From a virus: a stretch of 26,044 nucleotides of DNA. The notes under the pieces were generated by a model. That model saw only the letters and a list, made by a program, of their open reading frames with translations, was not told where the DNA came from and did not search any database. The stretch lies in IMG/VR virus record IMGVR_UViG_3300024261_000141, positions 1 to 26,044 of that record. One strand, given 5' to 3'. Of the stretch, positions 1-8,301 are shown in pieces; the first letter of the stretch is position 1, and each line of letters begins with the position of its first letter. Both the position numbers and the translations under genes were made by a program.

Positions 1-303
1 CCTGAACACTGGGTTGACGCTTCCGAACTTGAATCACTGGATAGTGCTGGGCGGGGTACGTTTAAAGATGATTGCGATGGTCACGCTTTGGCTTGCAGGT
101 ATCAGTGCAGAAAATTACAAATCCCTAATCGACTCGTTTTTTGTCAAACAGAAACGGGCGAATACCACCTCGTTTTAGAAGTCGAGGGATGGATTTTGGA
201 CAACAGACGGCGCTGGGTGATTGACAGGGGTCATTGTGAATACAAGTGGATCAGCATCAGTGGCTACGAGAAAGGCGACCCGTGGCATGAGGTTCATTCG
301 TGA
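1..303 (+). CDS. Transglutaminase-like cysteine peptidase (BTLCP type), 5' partial
   Basis: The frame is open from the window edge, so the N-terminus lies outside; 100 codons are visible. The pattern fits bacterial transglutaminase-like cysteine proteinases. Counting from the edge, the candidate nucleophile is Cys25 in DDCDG, followed by His56 in the YHLVLEVEGW stretch and Asp67 in ILDNR, giving a C-H-D triad in the right order. The conserved tail YKWISISGY and PWHEV also fits phage members of the family. A TTG at 88 could act as a start, but that would remove the catalytic Cys, so the longer frame is preferred. It overlaps the next gene by 4 bp. Phage members often sit near lysis genes; whether this one cuts peptidoglycan cross-links or protein is unknown. 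Confidence 0.8.
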   Translation, partial: PEHWVDASELESLDSAGRGTFKDDCDGHALACRYQCRKLQIPNRLVFCQTETGEYHLVLEVEGWILDNRRRWVIDRGHCEYKWISISGYEKGDPWHEVHS

Positions 304-749
304 CTGACATTTTTAAGCTGCTCGAGAACATTAAGGTCTGGCAGTTGTTTTTCGGGGTTGGGGTGGCGCTGATTCTGCTCGGGCTAACTGGAGAGGTGCA
401 AGACGTTACGCTCATAGAGGGCGAAGAAGTTCATGCGACGATTATTGGTTGTATTTTTGTTGCGCTGTCGGTATTGCTGAGACTAACGCCCGACCCACTG
501 AAGGGTAAGCGTAACGGGGTATCAGCCGCACAACTAGAATTTGCGTCGAAATTCGCTGGGTGGGAAATATACGAACACGCGGCTCACGACCTGCTGTATT
601 CAGACAACCAACTGAGCAGTGACGAAAAGAGCATAAAGATATCGACGTTAAGGATTGAACTAGCCTTGGCGCAAGGGTTGCTAGAGAGCAAGACGGAGGA
701 TGGTAAGCGATACATCCGTTACATAAGATCAAAAGATGGGAGCCACTAA
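300..749 (+). CDS. Two-TM membrane protein with soluble C-terminal domain (possible holin)
   Basis: 149 residues. It starts at GTG 300, which overlaps the previous TGA; GAGG lies 8 nt upstream. Two hydrophobic segments are visible (about residues 14-31 and 45-62), joined by a short acidic loop, so both ends should face the same side of the membrane. The remaining roughly 80 residues are charged and helical, with a possible winged-helix look near the end (ISTLRIELALAQGLLE). No family is recognised. Position between a peptidase-like gene and a small lipoprotein makes a holin or other lysis membrane protein possible, but the long soluble tail is larger than in typical two-TM holins. Confidence 0.7.
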   Translation: MTDIFKLLENIKVWQLFFGVGVALILLGLTGEVQDVTLIEGEEVHATIIGCIFVALSVLLRLTPDPLKGKRNGVSAAQLEFASKFAGWEIYEHAAHDLLYSDNQLSSDEKSIKISTLRIELALAQGLLESKTEDGKRYIRYIRSKDGSH

Positions 750-923
750 ATGCGAGCACTACTCATAGTTTTTTTGCTATCTAGTTGTTCTTCGCTACCG
801 AACAATCCGAACCCTAAGACGATAGCAGCGGGGGCTTCGGGCCGCGTGGACTACTGTGTTTCACTGCTAGGGGCTAGTTTGTTTTGCATTAACGCTAAAA
901 GGCAGTTGGAGGATGTAGATTGA
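750..923 (+). CDS. Small lipoprotein, 57 aa (possible outer-membrane spanin)
   Basis: The ATG follows the upstream TAA directly, and GGGAG lies 7 nt before it. The protein begins MRALLIVFLLSSCSS: a basic residue, a short hydrophobic stretch and a lipobox (LSSC) with the lipidated Cys at residue 13. The mature part is only about 45 residues, starts Pro/Asn-rich (SLPNNPNP), and has two more Cys. Size, lipobox and position resemble Rz1-type o-spanins, but no i-spanin partner is seen unless the two-TM protein upstream takes that part. It overlaps the next gene (TTGA) by 4 bp. Confidence 0.72.
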   Translation: MRALLIVFLLSSCSSLPNNPNPKTIAAGASGRVDYCVSLLGASLFCINAKRQLEDVD

Positions 924-1291
924 GATTCCTCGGTGACCTAGATGTCAGAGTTATTGATAAAGAAGATCACCCAGAAGGGAAGACAGGGTTTTTCGTGGTG
1001 CTAACTGATTTCACCTATGAGGGATCGGAGTACACAGTTACTGTCCCTGCTGGTACCCTTATAGACTTTGCTTCTATCCCAAGAATACTAAGGTGGTTGT
1101 TTAACCGCTTTGGCCCGTCTAGGAAAGCGGCAGCGATACATGACTACCTTTACCAAGTACAGTATGGCACCAGACGACTCTGTGACGAGATATTTCGTGA
1201 AGCCCTAGAGTGTCGGAAGGTGGGTAAGGTAACTCGCAACACCTACAAGTTTGGAGTACGAGTGGGTGGTTGGACTAGAGGGAGGTGGTAA
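920..1291 (+). CDS. DUF1353 family phage protein
   Basis: 123 residues. The TTG start at 920 is chosen because GGAGG sits 8 nt upstream and the frame overlaps the lipoprotein stop by 4 bp. The DUF1353 signature is clear: IDFASIPR (residues 48-55), HDYLY (74-78) and a following RRLCDEIFREAL (85-96). The family is widespread in phages and prophages and has no established function; conserved His/Asp residues suggest a metal site or enzyme. It is the last rightward gene and ends just before a hairpin. Confidence 0.88.
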   Translation: MRFLGDLDVRVIDKEDHPEGKTGFFVVLTDFTYEGSEYTVTVPAGTLIDFASIPRILRWLFNRFGPSRKAAAIHDYLYQVQYGTRRLCDEIFREALECRKVGKVTRNTYKFGVRVGGWTRGRW

Positions 1292-1303
1292 CAAATTAGG
1301 ATA

Positions 1304-1321
1304 CCCCCTCCGAAGAGGGGG
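1304..1321. terminator. GC-rich hairpin between convergent operons
   Basis: CCCCCTC-CGAA-GAGGGGG, a 7-bp perfect stem. On the leftward RNA the loop becomes UUCG closed by C-G, an unusually stable tetraloop. It lies 12 bp after the last rightward stop and about 70 bp after the last leftward stop, so it could serve both directions. Neither side has a good U-tract, so it may be a weak terminator or a 3'-end stabiliser. Confidence 0.6.
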
Positions 1322-1343
1322 GTTGCTCTGGAGAGCAGGAGAA

Positions 1344-1382
1344 CGACATTGTGCCAGATAGAGAGAAGGAGACACAATGTCG
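1344..1382. repeat. 10-bp perfect inverted repeat in the convergent gap
   Basis: CGACATTGTG (1344-1353) and CACAATGTCG (1373-1382), separated by 19 purine-rich bases (gagagaagga). It lies immediately downstream of the final leftward stop codon. It could form a 3'-end stem-loop or bind a dimeric protein; there is no T-tract. Confidence 0.55.
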
Positions 1383-1393
1383 GGAGGAATATA

Positions 1394-1621
1394 TCACATA
1401 ACCCGCCAAATACGAACTCCATACTTACCCTTATTGATGCATATTCTTGCGTCAATATACCAACCGCGACTTGCCGCTATACCTTCAAACTCATCAATAG
1501 CCTTGTAAGCATTAATACAGGGGACAAAAACTGATGCCCCTACTGCTATAGTGTCCCACGGAACGACAATCCTTACCCCATCGGGGCACAGATCAAACGT
1601 CCGTACCACCTCCTGTCCCAC
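1394..1621 (-). CDS. Small protein of unknown function, last gene of the leftward block
   Basis: 75 residues starting at ATG 1621, inside the end of the primase-helicase gene (29-bp overlap); the upstream coding sequence supplies a GGGGGG/GGAACAA purine run that may act as an RBS. The protein has a readable core, FVPCINAYKAIDEFEGIAASRGW followed by CINKGKYGVRIWRV, suggesting a compact alpha/beta fold. I do not recognise the family. Its overlap implies translational coupling to the primase-helicase gene. Confidence 0.65.
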   Translation of the reverse strand: MGQEVVRTFDLCPDGVRIVVPWDTIAVGASVFVPCINAYKAIDEFEGIAASRGWYIDARICINKGKYGVRIWRVM

Positions 1622-4439
1622 TATTATTTCCCCCTTTGAAGTCCACCACCCATACCGTCATGGGGTTGATCTTAAACAATGTACCTTTGGCTAACCGCAC
1701 ACTCTCCTTCTTCGCGCCCATCTTGTTTTTAAGGTCGGCGGTGAATTGAGCGTAGTTGATTTGTTGTTTGCCACACCACTTCCGAAACGGTTTAGGTACT
1801 AGGAAGAGCTTCTTGGTATCTGTCTCATAACGTGCAACCAGTTGCCCACGTGGGGATAGTTCAGGTTGTACAAGGGCATCTACCCCTGCCATAGACGACC
1901 TAGCATCGGCTGTAGACTTAATCCGTAAGATACTATTGTAGTTTTCAGCAAGGTATTCGTTTAGTGTTTCATCGAGGGTCACCGCCATTCCTGCGGCATA
2001 GCCCTTGTTCTCCACTATCACACCCTCTATCCAAGTTGTAATCTTAGGGACGCTGTACCTTAGTAACTCTAACCTATAGGCAATTATACCGGCTGTAATT
2101 GCAACCGCTGCCCCCGCTGACCAGAAACGATTTTCTGCTTTTAGTCCTACGTGCTTATCTATATTAGCTTGTACTTCTTTCAAGAGTTGCCTGACAGCCA
2201 ATTCATTTTGCATCACGTACTGTACGAAGATGATACCGGCATGCCCATACTGTAATTCTAGGCTATGGGTAAACTCATCAGTCTCTGCTTTTGTATCTGG
2301 ACTCGTAAACAGTTTATCAACCTGCACTTCTAATACACGTTGAGCCTCTGCGCTGGGGTTCTCTTTCTTCAAGCGTATACGTTCGATTACGCTAGTGTTC
2401 CCCGTAGTGACTGTAAGCAAGCTCCACGGTTCTCCACGAGGACGTTCCGCATTAGCCCCACTCACCATCCTTGCACGCTGCTTACCAGACGTAAATTGGT
2501 AGACTAAGCTACTAAGTTCTTCAGGACTTGAATCAGTTAACTCGTCTATGAACAGTGGCAGACTATGTAGTATTTCAGCCCTTAACATCTTACTGTTATG
2601 CGTATCTCTCTCGTCAAGTACTAAATCTGAAGGGTTACCCCATATCGAAGCCGATGCTATCATCGCTGTAGTCTTACCTAGACCTGAATCTTTGCTGTGA
2701 AGATGCAAAGCCGAACACGCTATACCACCGATAAACTCCATCAAGATAGAACCAAAACCCATACACACTACGTACTGATGTAACTCAAAGCCGTCACGGT
2801 TGTAGAAGTCCATTAACTTCTTCCACGATTCCAAATCCCCTTTCGGCTCAAAGGCAGGGAACAGCCCCACAGTAGAAGCTGATGGAGGGTTGAACTCAAT
2901 TGAATCCGCGTGAACCTTTCGGTTACCCAATATAAAAGTTTGGTTGTCGTCTGCCCATCCAAATTGTCGGTGCGCGTTATCTGCCATTTTTGTATCCTGT
3001 AGTGTGTGAATCCAAGTTAACATGTACCTCATTAAATCATCAATATTTAATAGGGTGACCCCGTGTTTAGCCATCTCTTTTCTAAATTCGTCGCGGGAGG
3101 TAACTGCGGTCAGGGGCAGTGTGAATTCTCTAACCCCGTCCTTTGGCATGTGTAGGCGTATTACTATTGCCTCCCCACTCTCAATATCCATAACCCGTTG
3201 CACCACATAGATGTCATTGCGGTATATTTCTTTCTCCTCTACCTCCCCATCCTTACTTCTAGTTCGTACATACACCCCACCGTTAGCCCCACGAATATAG
3301 GGTTTAGGGAACTCAGGGATTTTGTAAGTGACCGTAGGTGTACTCGGCAGGGAAAACGCGGGAGCTTCCACTGTAACGATGTTATCTTCTTCGGTAGCTT
3401 CCTTAATCGACTGCCCTATATACAAGGGACTACGAAGTTTCCCCCTATTAGGACAGGCTTGGCATATCTCAGGGTTGGCCCCTTCAAATGTGTTACAGGT
3501 GTACCGCTTGTCAGGTGTCAGGTTGTCCCATTTTACATCCGTTTCTTGGGGGTCATACCCAAGGTAACCTCGTGATATCTTATGGGCTTTCTTTCGGCTA
3601 CCGTCTTGGCATGCCTTCATTACTGACAATACCCCACGCCACACGGGTTCTGTTATCTCATCTGGACGTTGTAGTGCATGGCTTATCTGGGCACACCCTT
3701 TTCCCGCATCTGACAGCCTTAATATTTCTCTAAAACTGTACACCCGATTATCAGGCCGTTTATTCAGGGCCGCATCCATCATCCCTCCCGCTCCTTCCAC
3801 CACTACGGTGGGAGCTGGTATCAGGGGAGTGCCTAGAAGGGCGCTGAAGTTATCAAAATCAACAGGGGGAGCACTCCCTCCACCTATAAAGGTTACCTGT
3901 ACGGGGACATCGGGCTTGTAATTGTGGGTTTGGGGGACGCGCAGGACACGGGCGGCATCTGCGGTAACTGAGGGATCTGCTTTAAAGTTGTGCTTGACGC
4001 ACAATGCCTTTAGTTGTTCTGCTACGGGTAGCCAATCGGCTAAACAAACGGCTTCTTTTAATATCCAGTAGATGTGTACCCCACGTCCAGAGTTGATGAT
4101 AGTCGGGCGGGGTAACGTGTTAACGTGACAGAACTGCTTCAATGCAGCTAGTGCTGTTTCTTGTGTGGCGAACTCTTTGGTTGGGCCACAGTCTAGGTCG
4201 AGGAAAAAAGATTTTATGTTTCTTACGTTATCTGCTTTGCGGGAGTTACCCTCATTAAATGTAGATAGGGCAAAGTATACGTTGAACCCTTGGCTATCCA
4301 GTGCGGTTGCATCGTCAATCAGGGCATCTACTGAGGGGAAAAATCGTTGAACTCGTTTGTCTGTCCGTGTGTTCGCAGCGAAAATGCAATATAGACCGTC
4401 TTTTGCTAGGGCTTCCTCTAGAAATATTTTTGTTTCCAT
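1593..4439 (-). CDS. Primase-helicase: archaeo-eukaryotic-type primase plus DUF927-like helicase
   Basis: 948 residues from ATG 4439; an upstream GTG at 4466 is in frame but would start inside a predicted leader hairpin. The N-terminal half looks like a bifunctional primase/polymerase: FFLDLDCG (about 78-85) carries the metal-binding acids, SGRGVHIYW (about 117-125) the next motif, and VLRVPQTHNYK (about 165-175) the third. A Cys cluster at about 315-329 (C-x10-C-x2-C) suggests a zinc site. The C-terminal half has a Walker A, SKDSGLGKTT (about 582-591), a Walker B in LPLFIDE (about 627-633) and a sensor-like VTTGN. Such proteins prime synthesis and unwind DNA at phage forks. It is preceded by its own promoter and a structured leader. 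Confidence 0.88.
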   Translation of the reverse strand: METKIFLEEALAKDGLYCIFAANTRTDKRVQRFFPSVDALIDDATALDSQGFNVYFALSTFNEGNSRKADNVRNIKSFFLDLDCGPTKEFATQETALAALKQFCHVNTLPRPTIINSGRGVHIYWILKEAVCLADWLPVAEQLKALCVKHNFKADPSVTADAARVLRVPQTHNYKPDVPVQVTFIGGGSAPPVDFDNFSALLGTPLIPAPTVVVEGAGGMMDAALNKRPDNRVYSFREILRLSDAGKGCAQISHALQRPDEITEPVWRGVLSVMKACQDGSRKKAHKISRGYLGYDPQETDVKWDNLTPDKRYTCNTFEGANPEICQACPNRGKLRSPLYIGQSIKEATEEDNIVTVEAPAFSLPSTPTVTYKIPEFPKPYIRGANGGVYVRTRSKDGEVEEKEIYRNDIYVVQRVMDIESGEAIVIRLHMPKDGVREFTLPLTAVTSRDEFRKEMAKHGVTLLNIDDLMRYMLTWIHTLQDTKMADNAHRQFGWADDNQTFILGNRKVHADSIEFNPPSASTVGLFPAFEPKGDLESWKKLMDFYNRDGFELHQYVVCMGFGSILMEFIGGIACSALHLHSKDSGLGKTTAMIASASIWGNPSDLVLDERDTHNSKMLRAEILHSLPLFIDELTDSSPEELSSLVYQFTSGKQRARMVSGANAERPRGEPWSLLTVTTGNTSVIERIRLKKENPSAEAQRVLEVQVDKLFTSPDTKAETDEFTHSLELQYGHAGIIFVQYVMQNELAVRQLLKEVQANIDKHVGLKAENRFWSAGAAVAITAGIIAYRLELLRYSVPKITTWIEGVIVENKGYAAGMAVTLDETLNEYLAENYNSILRIKSTADARSSMAGVDALVQPELSPRGQLVARYETDTKKLFLVPKPFRKWCGKQQINYAQFTADLKNKMGAKKESVRLAKGTLFKINPMTVWVVDFKGGNNSGTGGGTDV

Positions 4440-4461
4440 AGCTATCTCAAAACCGAAAGTG

Positions 4462-4510
4462 ACCACGGCAGGGGCATAAGATCGCCCTTTTAGATATTTC
4501 TAGCCGTGGT
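4462..4510 (-). promoter_or_regulatory. Branched RNA leader before the primase-helicase gene
   Basis: Read leftward, an 8-bp outer stem (ACCACGGC at 4510-4503 with GCCGTGGT at 4469-4462) encloses two small hairpins, TAGA-AATA-TCTA and GGGC-GATCTTAT-GCCC. This is the shape of a three-way junction. It begins within a few bases of the predicted transcription start and ends 22 nt before the ATG. I cannot match it to a known riboswitch or ribozyme. It may control translation or protect the 5' end. Confidence 0.5.
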
Positions 4511-4518
4511 GTATTTAG

Positions 4519-4547
4519 AGTATAGGCTCCCGCGAACAGAAGCCCAA
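4519..4547 (-). promoter_or_regulatory. Sigma70-like promoter for the primase-helicase gene
   Basis: On the minus strand: TTGGGC (-35, 4547-4542), 17 bp, TATACT (-10, 4524-4519). The start would fall near 4512, right at the first stem of the structured leader. The -10 is 5/6 to consensus, the -35 weaker. Confidence 0.5.
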
Positions 4548-4560
4548 TGGTTACCCTAGA

Positions 4561-5298
4561 TTAGTCGTCGTCCCAATCTGCCACGAGAGCACCAAGATCC
4601 AGTTCTTCTTTCGGTGCAGCGGCTTTAGACTTCGCTTTCTTCTTCTTCGGTTCTTCTACGGTTGGCTCTTCCTCGGGGGCATCTCCCTCATCAAACACAT
4701 CCGCAGCATCCGTACTGGAGGTAGCTTCCTGAGTAGCAAAGGGGTTTTCTTCCTTCTCGGGCATACCCTCTGTGGAATCGAATCCCTCATCCAATGTGGC
4801 AAAGGGGGAAGCTGCGACATAGGGCTTGTGTTCAATAACCTGCACAGCACGCAGCCGTAAAGATACCCCTGTACCCACACTTGGCGCACTGTAAGGCACT
4901 GCCTCAACTGCGAGACTAGCGGTACTGCCCGTAGTCAATTCAAATCCCTCGGGCAACTCGGTGTTCTTCGAGTCGTACTGCTTGGGTGCCCTAGTCTTTT
5001 CGACACCATCATAACTTCCTTTGAGGTTAGCCTTACCCACGTACATGTCATCCTCCCCTTTGACAAAGGGCATGGGGATCTTTTCAGGCCAGCTATCTTT
5101 ACGTTTGGCGATGTACTCGGTAGCCATATGGCCCATTAACGCCTTAGCAGTCGCGCTATCCATACGAAACGAGGTTTCATACTTCGCACCTGTTTCCAGT
5201 TCGCTGCACGGCACACTCCGGTTTTCCACTTGATCGAACTTGTATGTCTTGTTAAGACGGGGGTATAAAATTTCTACTTTCTCTATAAGGTAACTCAT
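4561..5298 (-). CDS. Single-stranded DNA-binding protein, T7 gp2.5-like type
   Basis: 245 residues; GGAGAGA lies just upstream of ATG 5298. The N-terminal 150 residues form a beta-rich domain with a phage SSB pattern (KVEILYPRLNKTYKFD, then ALMGHMATEYIAKRKDSWPEK and MYVGKANLKGSYDG). A long Pro/Glu/Ala/Lys-rich linker follows, and the protein ends in an acidic tip, LGALVADWDDD, with an aromatic residue. That architecture is typical of SSBs, whose acidic tail recruits polymerase and helicase. It lies directly upstream of the primase-helicase gene in the same direction, which fits a fork protein made early. Confidence 0.78.
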   Translation of the reverse strand: MSYLIEKVEILYPRLNKTYKFDQVENRSVPCSELETGAKYETSFRMDSATAKALMGHMATEYIAKRKDSWPEKIPMPFVKGEDDMYVGKANLKGSYDGVEKTRAPKQYDSKNTELPEGFELTTGSTASLAVEAVPYSAPSVGTGVSLRLRAVQVIEHKPYVAASPFATLDEGFDSTEGMPEKEENPFATQEATSSTDAADVFDEGDAPEEEPTVEEPKKKKAKSKAAAPKEELDLGALVADWDDD

Positions 5299-5314
5299 GC
5301 GTTCTCTCCGAACG

Positions 5315-5965
5315 TTAATTATTAATTGTAAAACCGTCAGTTACTGCGAAGGGGGAAACATTTCCATGTTCTACGGGGACAATGCTTAGTGACAGTGCCC
5401 TTGTAGTATCCTCATGTTCCATCATTCGTTTGACAGTCTCTAGCTCCCGCTCTTCCAAAGGCCGTACTGGTCTAAAAAAGAGTTTCGGTACGTCACTACT
5501 AGCATCGAAATACATGTCTGTCACTAGTGCAACAAAAGGTGTTTCCCTCACCTCAAGGTACCGTGCATACGCACGGAGGGGCATATCCCCCTCTACCGCG
5601 TCCCCAAAAATCGAGGTGGGCGGTAGTTGTATCTGATAAACTGTTTCCAGATCATCTACCATAACAACGGCTAAACGCTGCACAAACCTACATGCACGTC
5701 CTAGTCCTCTCCCTGAACCTTTAATATTCTGGGGGCAATCTACGCAACGGGCTGACTGTCGTTTATGGTCGGGCACATTTATTGCTGGCAGTTCAGTATC
5801 GCTAGACCAGCAGGTAGGTTTTGCCACCTGTTCAGCACTGTAAGCATCTGCGTAGTACATACGCGATACGAACGCCACCCCCACGATAACTACGTGTAGG
5901 CTTTGCAGATTGCCCTCGGTGGGAATCCCGCTAAAGGTCTTGTCACGGATACTAATCCTGTTCAT
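5315..5965 (-). CDS. Phage protein with four-Cys putative zinc site, unknown function
   Basis: 216 residues. ATG 5965 overlaps the upstream stop (ATGA). Cys52 (PTCWSSD), Cys74-x2-Cys77 (RCVDCPQN) and Cys92 (RACRFVQR) are spaced like a metal-binding knuckle within the first half. The second half (YQIQLPPTSIFGDA, then LRAYARYLEVRETPF and MYFDASSDVPKLFFRP) reads as a beta-rich domain. Similar proteins are, to my knowledge, often found next to phage SSB genes, so a replication or recombination role is plausible, but no function is established. Position between a helix-turn-helix gene and the SSB gene supports co-expression with the replication set. Confidence 0.72.
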   Translation of the reverse strand: MNRISIRDKTFSGIPTEGNLQSLHVVIVGVAFVSRMYYADAYSAEQVAKPTCWSSDTELPAINVPDHKRQSARCVDCPQNIKGSGRGLGRACRFVQRLAVVMVDDLETVYQIQLPPTSIFGDAVEGDMPLRAYARYLEVRETPFVALVTDMYFDASSDVPKLFFRPVRPLEERELETVKRMMEHEDTTRALSLSIVPVEHGNVSPFAVTDGFTINN

Positions 5966-6288
5966 AGGTCTTTTTCGTCACTCATGTCGCCCCATGTACC
6001 TATGTTATCTGCCGTTAAGATCTTACCTCCCTCTTCATCCAGCTCTTCGACTATTTCAGGGTCGCTAAAAGCATCAGTCCATGCAGACGTATTCGCGGTA
6101 GTAGAGACAACAGGACGGTCTGCCAATAGTGCAGCTTCAACTGCTGCAAGGTTAAACCTATACGTCTGCTGGATGTGTACGTAGGTATCTTTGGGGATCT
6201 TACCTTGGCTTACCCAAGTACGGATTAGCCTTTCCGATACCTTAAAATGGTCGGCTACTCCTTTGACATTAACAAATTCACTTAGCAT
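5962..6288 (-). CDS. Helix-turn-helix protein (MerR/excisionase-like fold)
   Basis: 108 residues; ATG 6288 has AAGGAAGA upstream. The first 50 residues fit a winged HTH of the MerR/excisionase type: VKGVADHFKVSERLIRTWVSQGKIP, with YRFNLAAVEAAL closing the domain. The rest is acidic and low in structure (FSDPEIVEELDEEGG). It could be a transcription regulator or a DNA-binding accessory factor such as a terminase small-subunit-like or excisionase-like protein. No integrase is in the window, so an excisionase role has no direct support. Confidence 0.7.
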   Translation of the reverse strand: MLSEFVNVKGVADHFKVSERLIRTWVSQGKIPKDTYVHIQQTYRFNLAAVEAALLADRPVVSTTANTSAWTDAFSDPEIVEELDEEGGKILTADNIGTWGDMSDEKDL

Positions 6289-6290
6289 AT

Positions 6291-6701
6291 TTAGTTCTTC
6301 CTTACCGATATGGTATACGTAGAGTTGGAATTAAGCCCTTTCGGGAGTAAATCAGGGTTGTCTTCCAAGAATTCTTTCATATGTTTCTGGTTAATGCGTT
6401 TGTCCAATAGCGCCGGTTCACCATGCTCAAGAATAAACTTATGCATCTGATCCCAATCACTCGTCCAATACGATTCCTTAACCGTCCGATAGAACAACCC
6501 TTCGGAAGTTTTGACGCTACTAACATCGTGCGCCTTGCAGTGGTCTAGTAGAGCTGTCTTCACCTGATCAAGCTGTGCCGTAAGTTCTGCATCTTGGCTA
6601 TTGAAAGCACGCTTAATATCGGTTCGACGGTCACGTATTTTTATGTACGTCTTGACTAACTTTTCTAGGGACACTTGTATCAGGGGTATAGCACTGCTCA
6701 T
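6291..6701 (-). CDS. Gp157-like phage protein
   Basis: 136 residues. ATG 6701 is preferred over the in-frame GTG at 6716 because AAGGAG lies 7 nt before it. The N-terminal half is a charged coiled coil (KLVKTYIKIRDRRTDIKRAF, then LTAQLDQVKTALLDH), followed by VKTSEGLFYRTV, SYWTSDWDQMHKFILEH and LLDKRINQKHMKEFLEDNP. This layout resembles the Gp157/Gam-like group found beside phage SSB and recombination genes. A role in protecting or managing DNA ends is possible, not shown. Confidence 0.65.
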   Translation of the reverse strand: MSSAIPLIQVSLEKLVKTYIKIRDRRTDIKRAFNSQDAELTAQLDQVKTALLDHCKAHDVSSVKTSEGLFYRTVKESYWTSDWDQMHKFILEHGEPALLDKRINQKHMKEFLEDNPDLLPKGLNSNSTYTISVRKN

Positions 6702-6751
6702 TTCGATCTCCTTCACTTATCGAATGACAGATTGTAATGTATGATGATGAA

Positions 6752-8287
6752 CTACGCAAGTATATCGTTGTATAAATCTATCATCTTTGTATGTATGTTG
6801 ATTTTATTGTCTAACATAGCGTAAACACGTTTTTCTATAGCTGATCCTTGCAACTGTACCACAGTACATTTATGGTCTTGCCCCGTTCTATGTACACGTG
6901 CGTTAGCCTGTAGGTAAGTCTCTAACGAGGAAGTTGGCCCCCACCAGATAACGGTATTGGCAGCGGTCAAAGTTACCCCATGTGCAGCGGCTTGCGGTTG
7001 GATCACTAGTACCCTAGGGTCATCGTTGTTTTGGAAGCGCCGGAAAATCTCCGCGCGTTTAGGTGCAGGTACGTCCCCACGAATTATGGCAGTAGTGATG
7101 CCCTCTGCCTCTAGCTTGTCTACAAGGATGTCGATAACATGTCTAAAGGGTACAAACACCAATACTTTTTTGCTTGACTCATCAATCACTTCCCGTAGGA
7201 CTTTGTAGCGATGCGTGATATCGAACTCTAATGTTTCTTTGGTGTCGGTGTAGACTGCCCCGCAGGATATTTGTAGTAACTTGGTCATAGCGATAGCAGC
7301 ATTAGCTGCACTGACTTGTTGGCCCCCGGCATCCATGATTAGTCTATCTCGTAACAAGTTATAGTATTTAGTCTGTTGTCGCGTTAGTTCCGCCACACGT
7401 TTGACATAGACCATCGGGGGTAAATCCAAGCACTCATCCTTCGTATACCTAATAGCGGGTTGCAGCACTTGGTATACCGTTTCGGTTGCGTCAGGTTTTG
7501 GTACCCAACGGAAGTTACTTATTTTGGTCATCACCCTATCGCGGAAGGAACCTGCGAATCGAGGTACGGCAGCGGGGTTGACCAGCTTTGCTAACCCAAA
7601 AGCGTCTACAGGGCTTTGCGCGGCAGGGGTTCCGGTCATCATCCAAAGCCATTTGTCGTTGCTCATTAGTTTATTCAGGGTCTTCCAGCGTTTAGTCTGC
7701 GCGTTCTTGTAGTGGGTTGCCTCATCAACAATGATCAGGTCAAAATTCCCCTTGGCAATAGCATCAGCTACGATGTTCACTCCATCATAATTAATCACTA
7801 CATACTCAGCGTCCCCCGTAATAACTTCGGTTCGTTTCTGCTTGGAGCCGTAGGCCACACCTACCTTACGGTGCATAGCAAAGGTGAACAGGTCATTGTG
7901 CCAAGCGGAATCCATGATAGATAGGGGGCATATGACAAGAACTCTACGTATGACTCCTGCATTCATAAGGTAATCTGATGCCCATATAGCACTGGCTGTC
8001 TTACCTGTACCCTGTTCGTTGAAGCAGAAGGCACGTTTGTGCATAGTGAGGAACGACGAGGTTGTTTTCTGGTGGGCGAATGGGGCGTACTTCCCCGTCC
8101 ATGTGTACTTACCCTCTATAGGGGAAGGTATTTTAATATTGAGGTTCTTCAGGACATGGGCTTCGTCAATCCCCCACCTTACTAGTACTTTGTTGTTTGG
8201 TAATTCCTTACTCTTAGGTATAACTGTTGTTACTTTTGCGGGGTGCCGCAATTGCAAGAGCACCGCCTTGTTGTCAACGATTTGCAT
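6752..8287 (-). CDS. SNF2-family (superfamily 2) DNA helicase/translocase
   Basis: 511 residues with a full set of SF2 motifs. They are FAHQ (about 70-73), Walker A NEQGTGKT (90-97), VLVICP (motif Ia), VINYDG (motif Ib region), DEAT (188-191), TGTPAA (218-223), a C-terminal lobe with KVLVFVPFRHVID and VLVIQPQAAAHGVTLT (motif V), and QANARVHRTGQ (460-470, motif VI with arginine fingers). This order is that of SNF2 proteins without chromatin domains, common in phages, where they probably remodel forks or recombination intermediates. It ends 50 bp before the Gp157-like gene and starts 14 bp after the nuclease-like gene. Confidence 0.9.
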   Translation of the reverse strand: MQIVDNKAVLLQLRHPAKVTTVIPKSKELPNNKVLVRWGIDEAHVLKNLNIKIPSPIEGKYTWTGKYAPFAHQKTTSSFLTMHKRAFCFNEQGTGKTASAIWASDYLMNAGVIRRVLVICPLSIMDSAWHNDLFTFAMHRKVGVAYGSKQKRTEVITGDAEYVVINYDGVNIVADAIAKGNFDLIIVDEATHYKNAQTKRWKTLNKLMSNDKWLWMMTGTPAAQSPVDAFGLAKLVNPAAVPRFAGSFRDRVMTKISNFRWVPKPDATETVYQVLQPAIRYTKDECLDLPPMVYVKRVAELTRQQTKYYNLLRDRLIMDAGGQQVSAANAAIAMTKLLQISCGAVYTDTKETLEFDITHRYKVLREVIDESSKKVLVFVPFRHVIDILVDKLEAEGITTAIIRGDVPAPKRAEIFRRFQNNDDPRVLVIQPQAAAHGVTLTAANTVIWWGPTSSLETYLQANARVHRTGQDHKCTVVQLQGSAIEKRVYAMLDNKINIHTKMIDLYNDILA

Positions 8288-8301
8288 TGAGGTAGTTCCT
8301 A

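Noticed and set aside
3198-3575. Rightward frame of 125 codons inside the primase-helicase gene
   Set aside because: Antisense shadow of a clear gene, no ribosome site, no family pattern.
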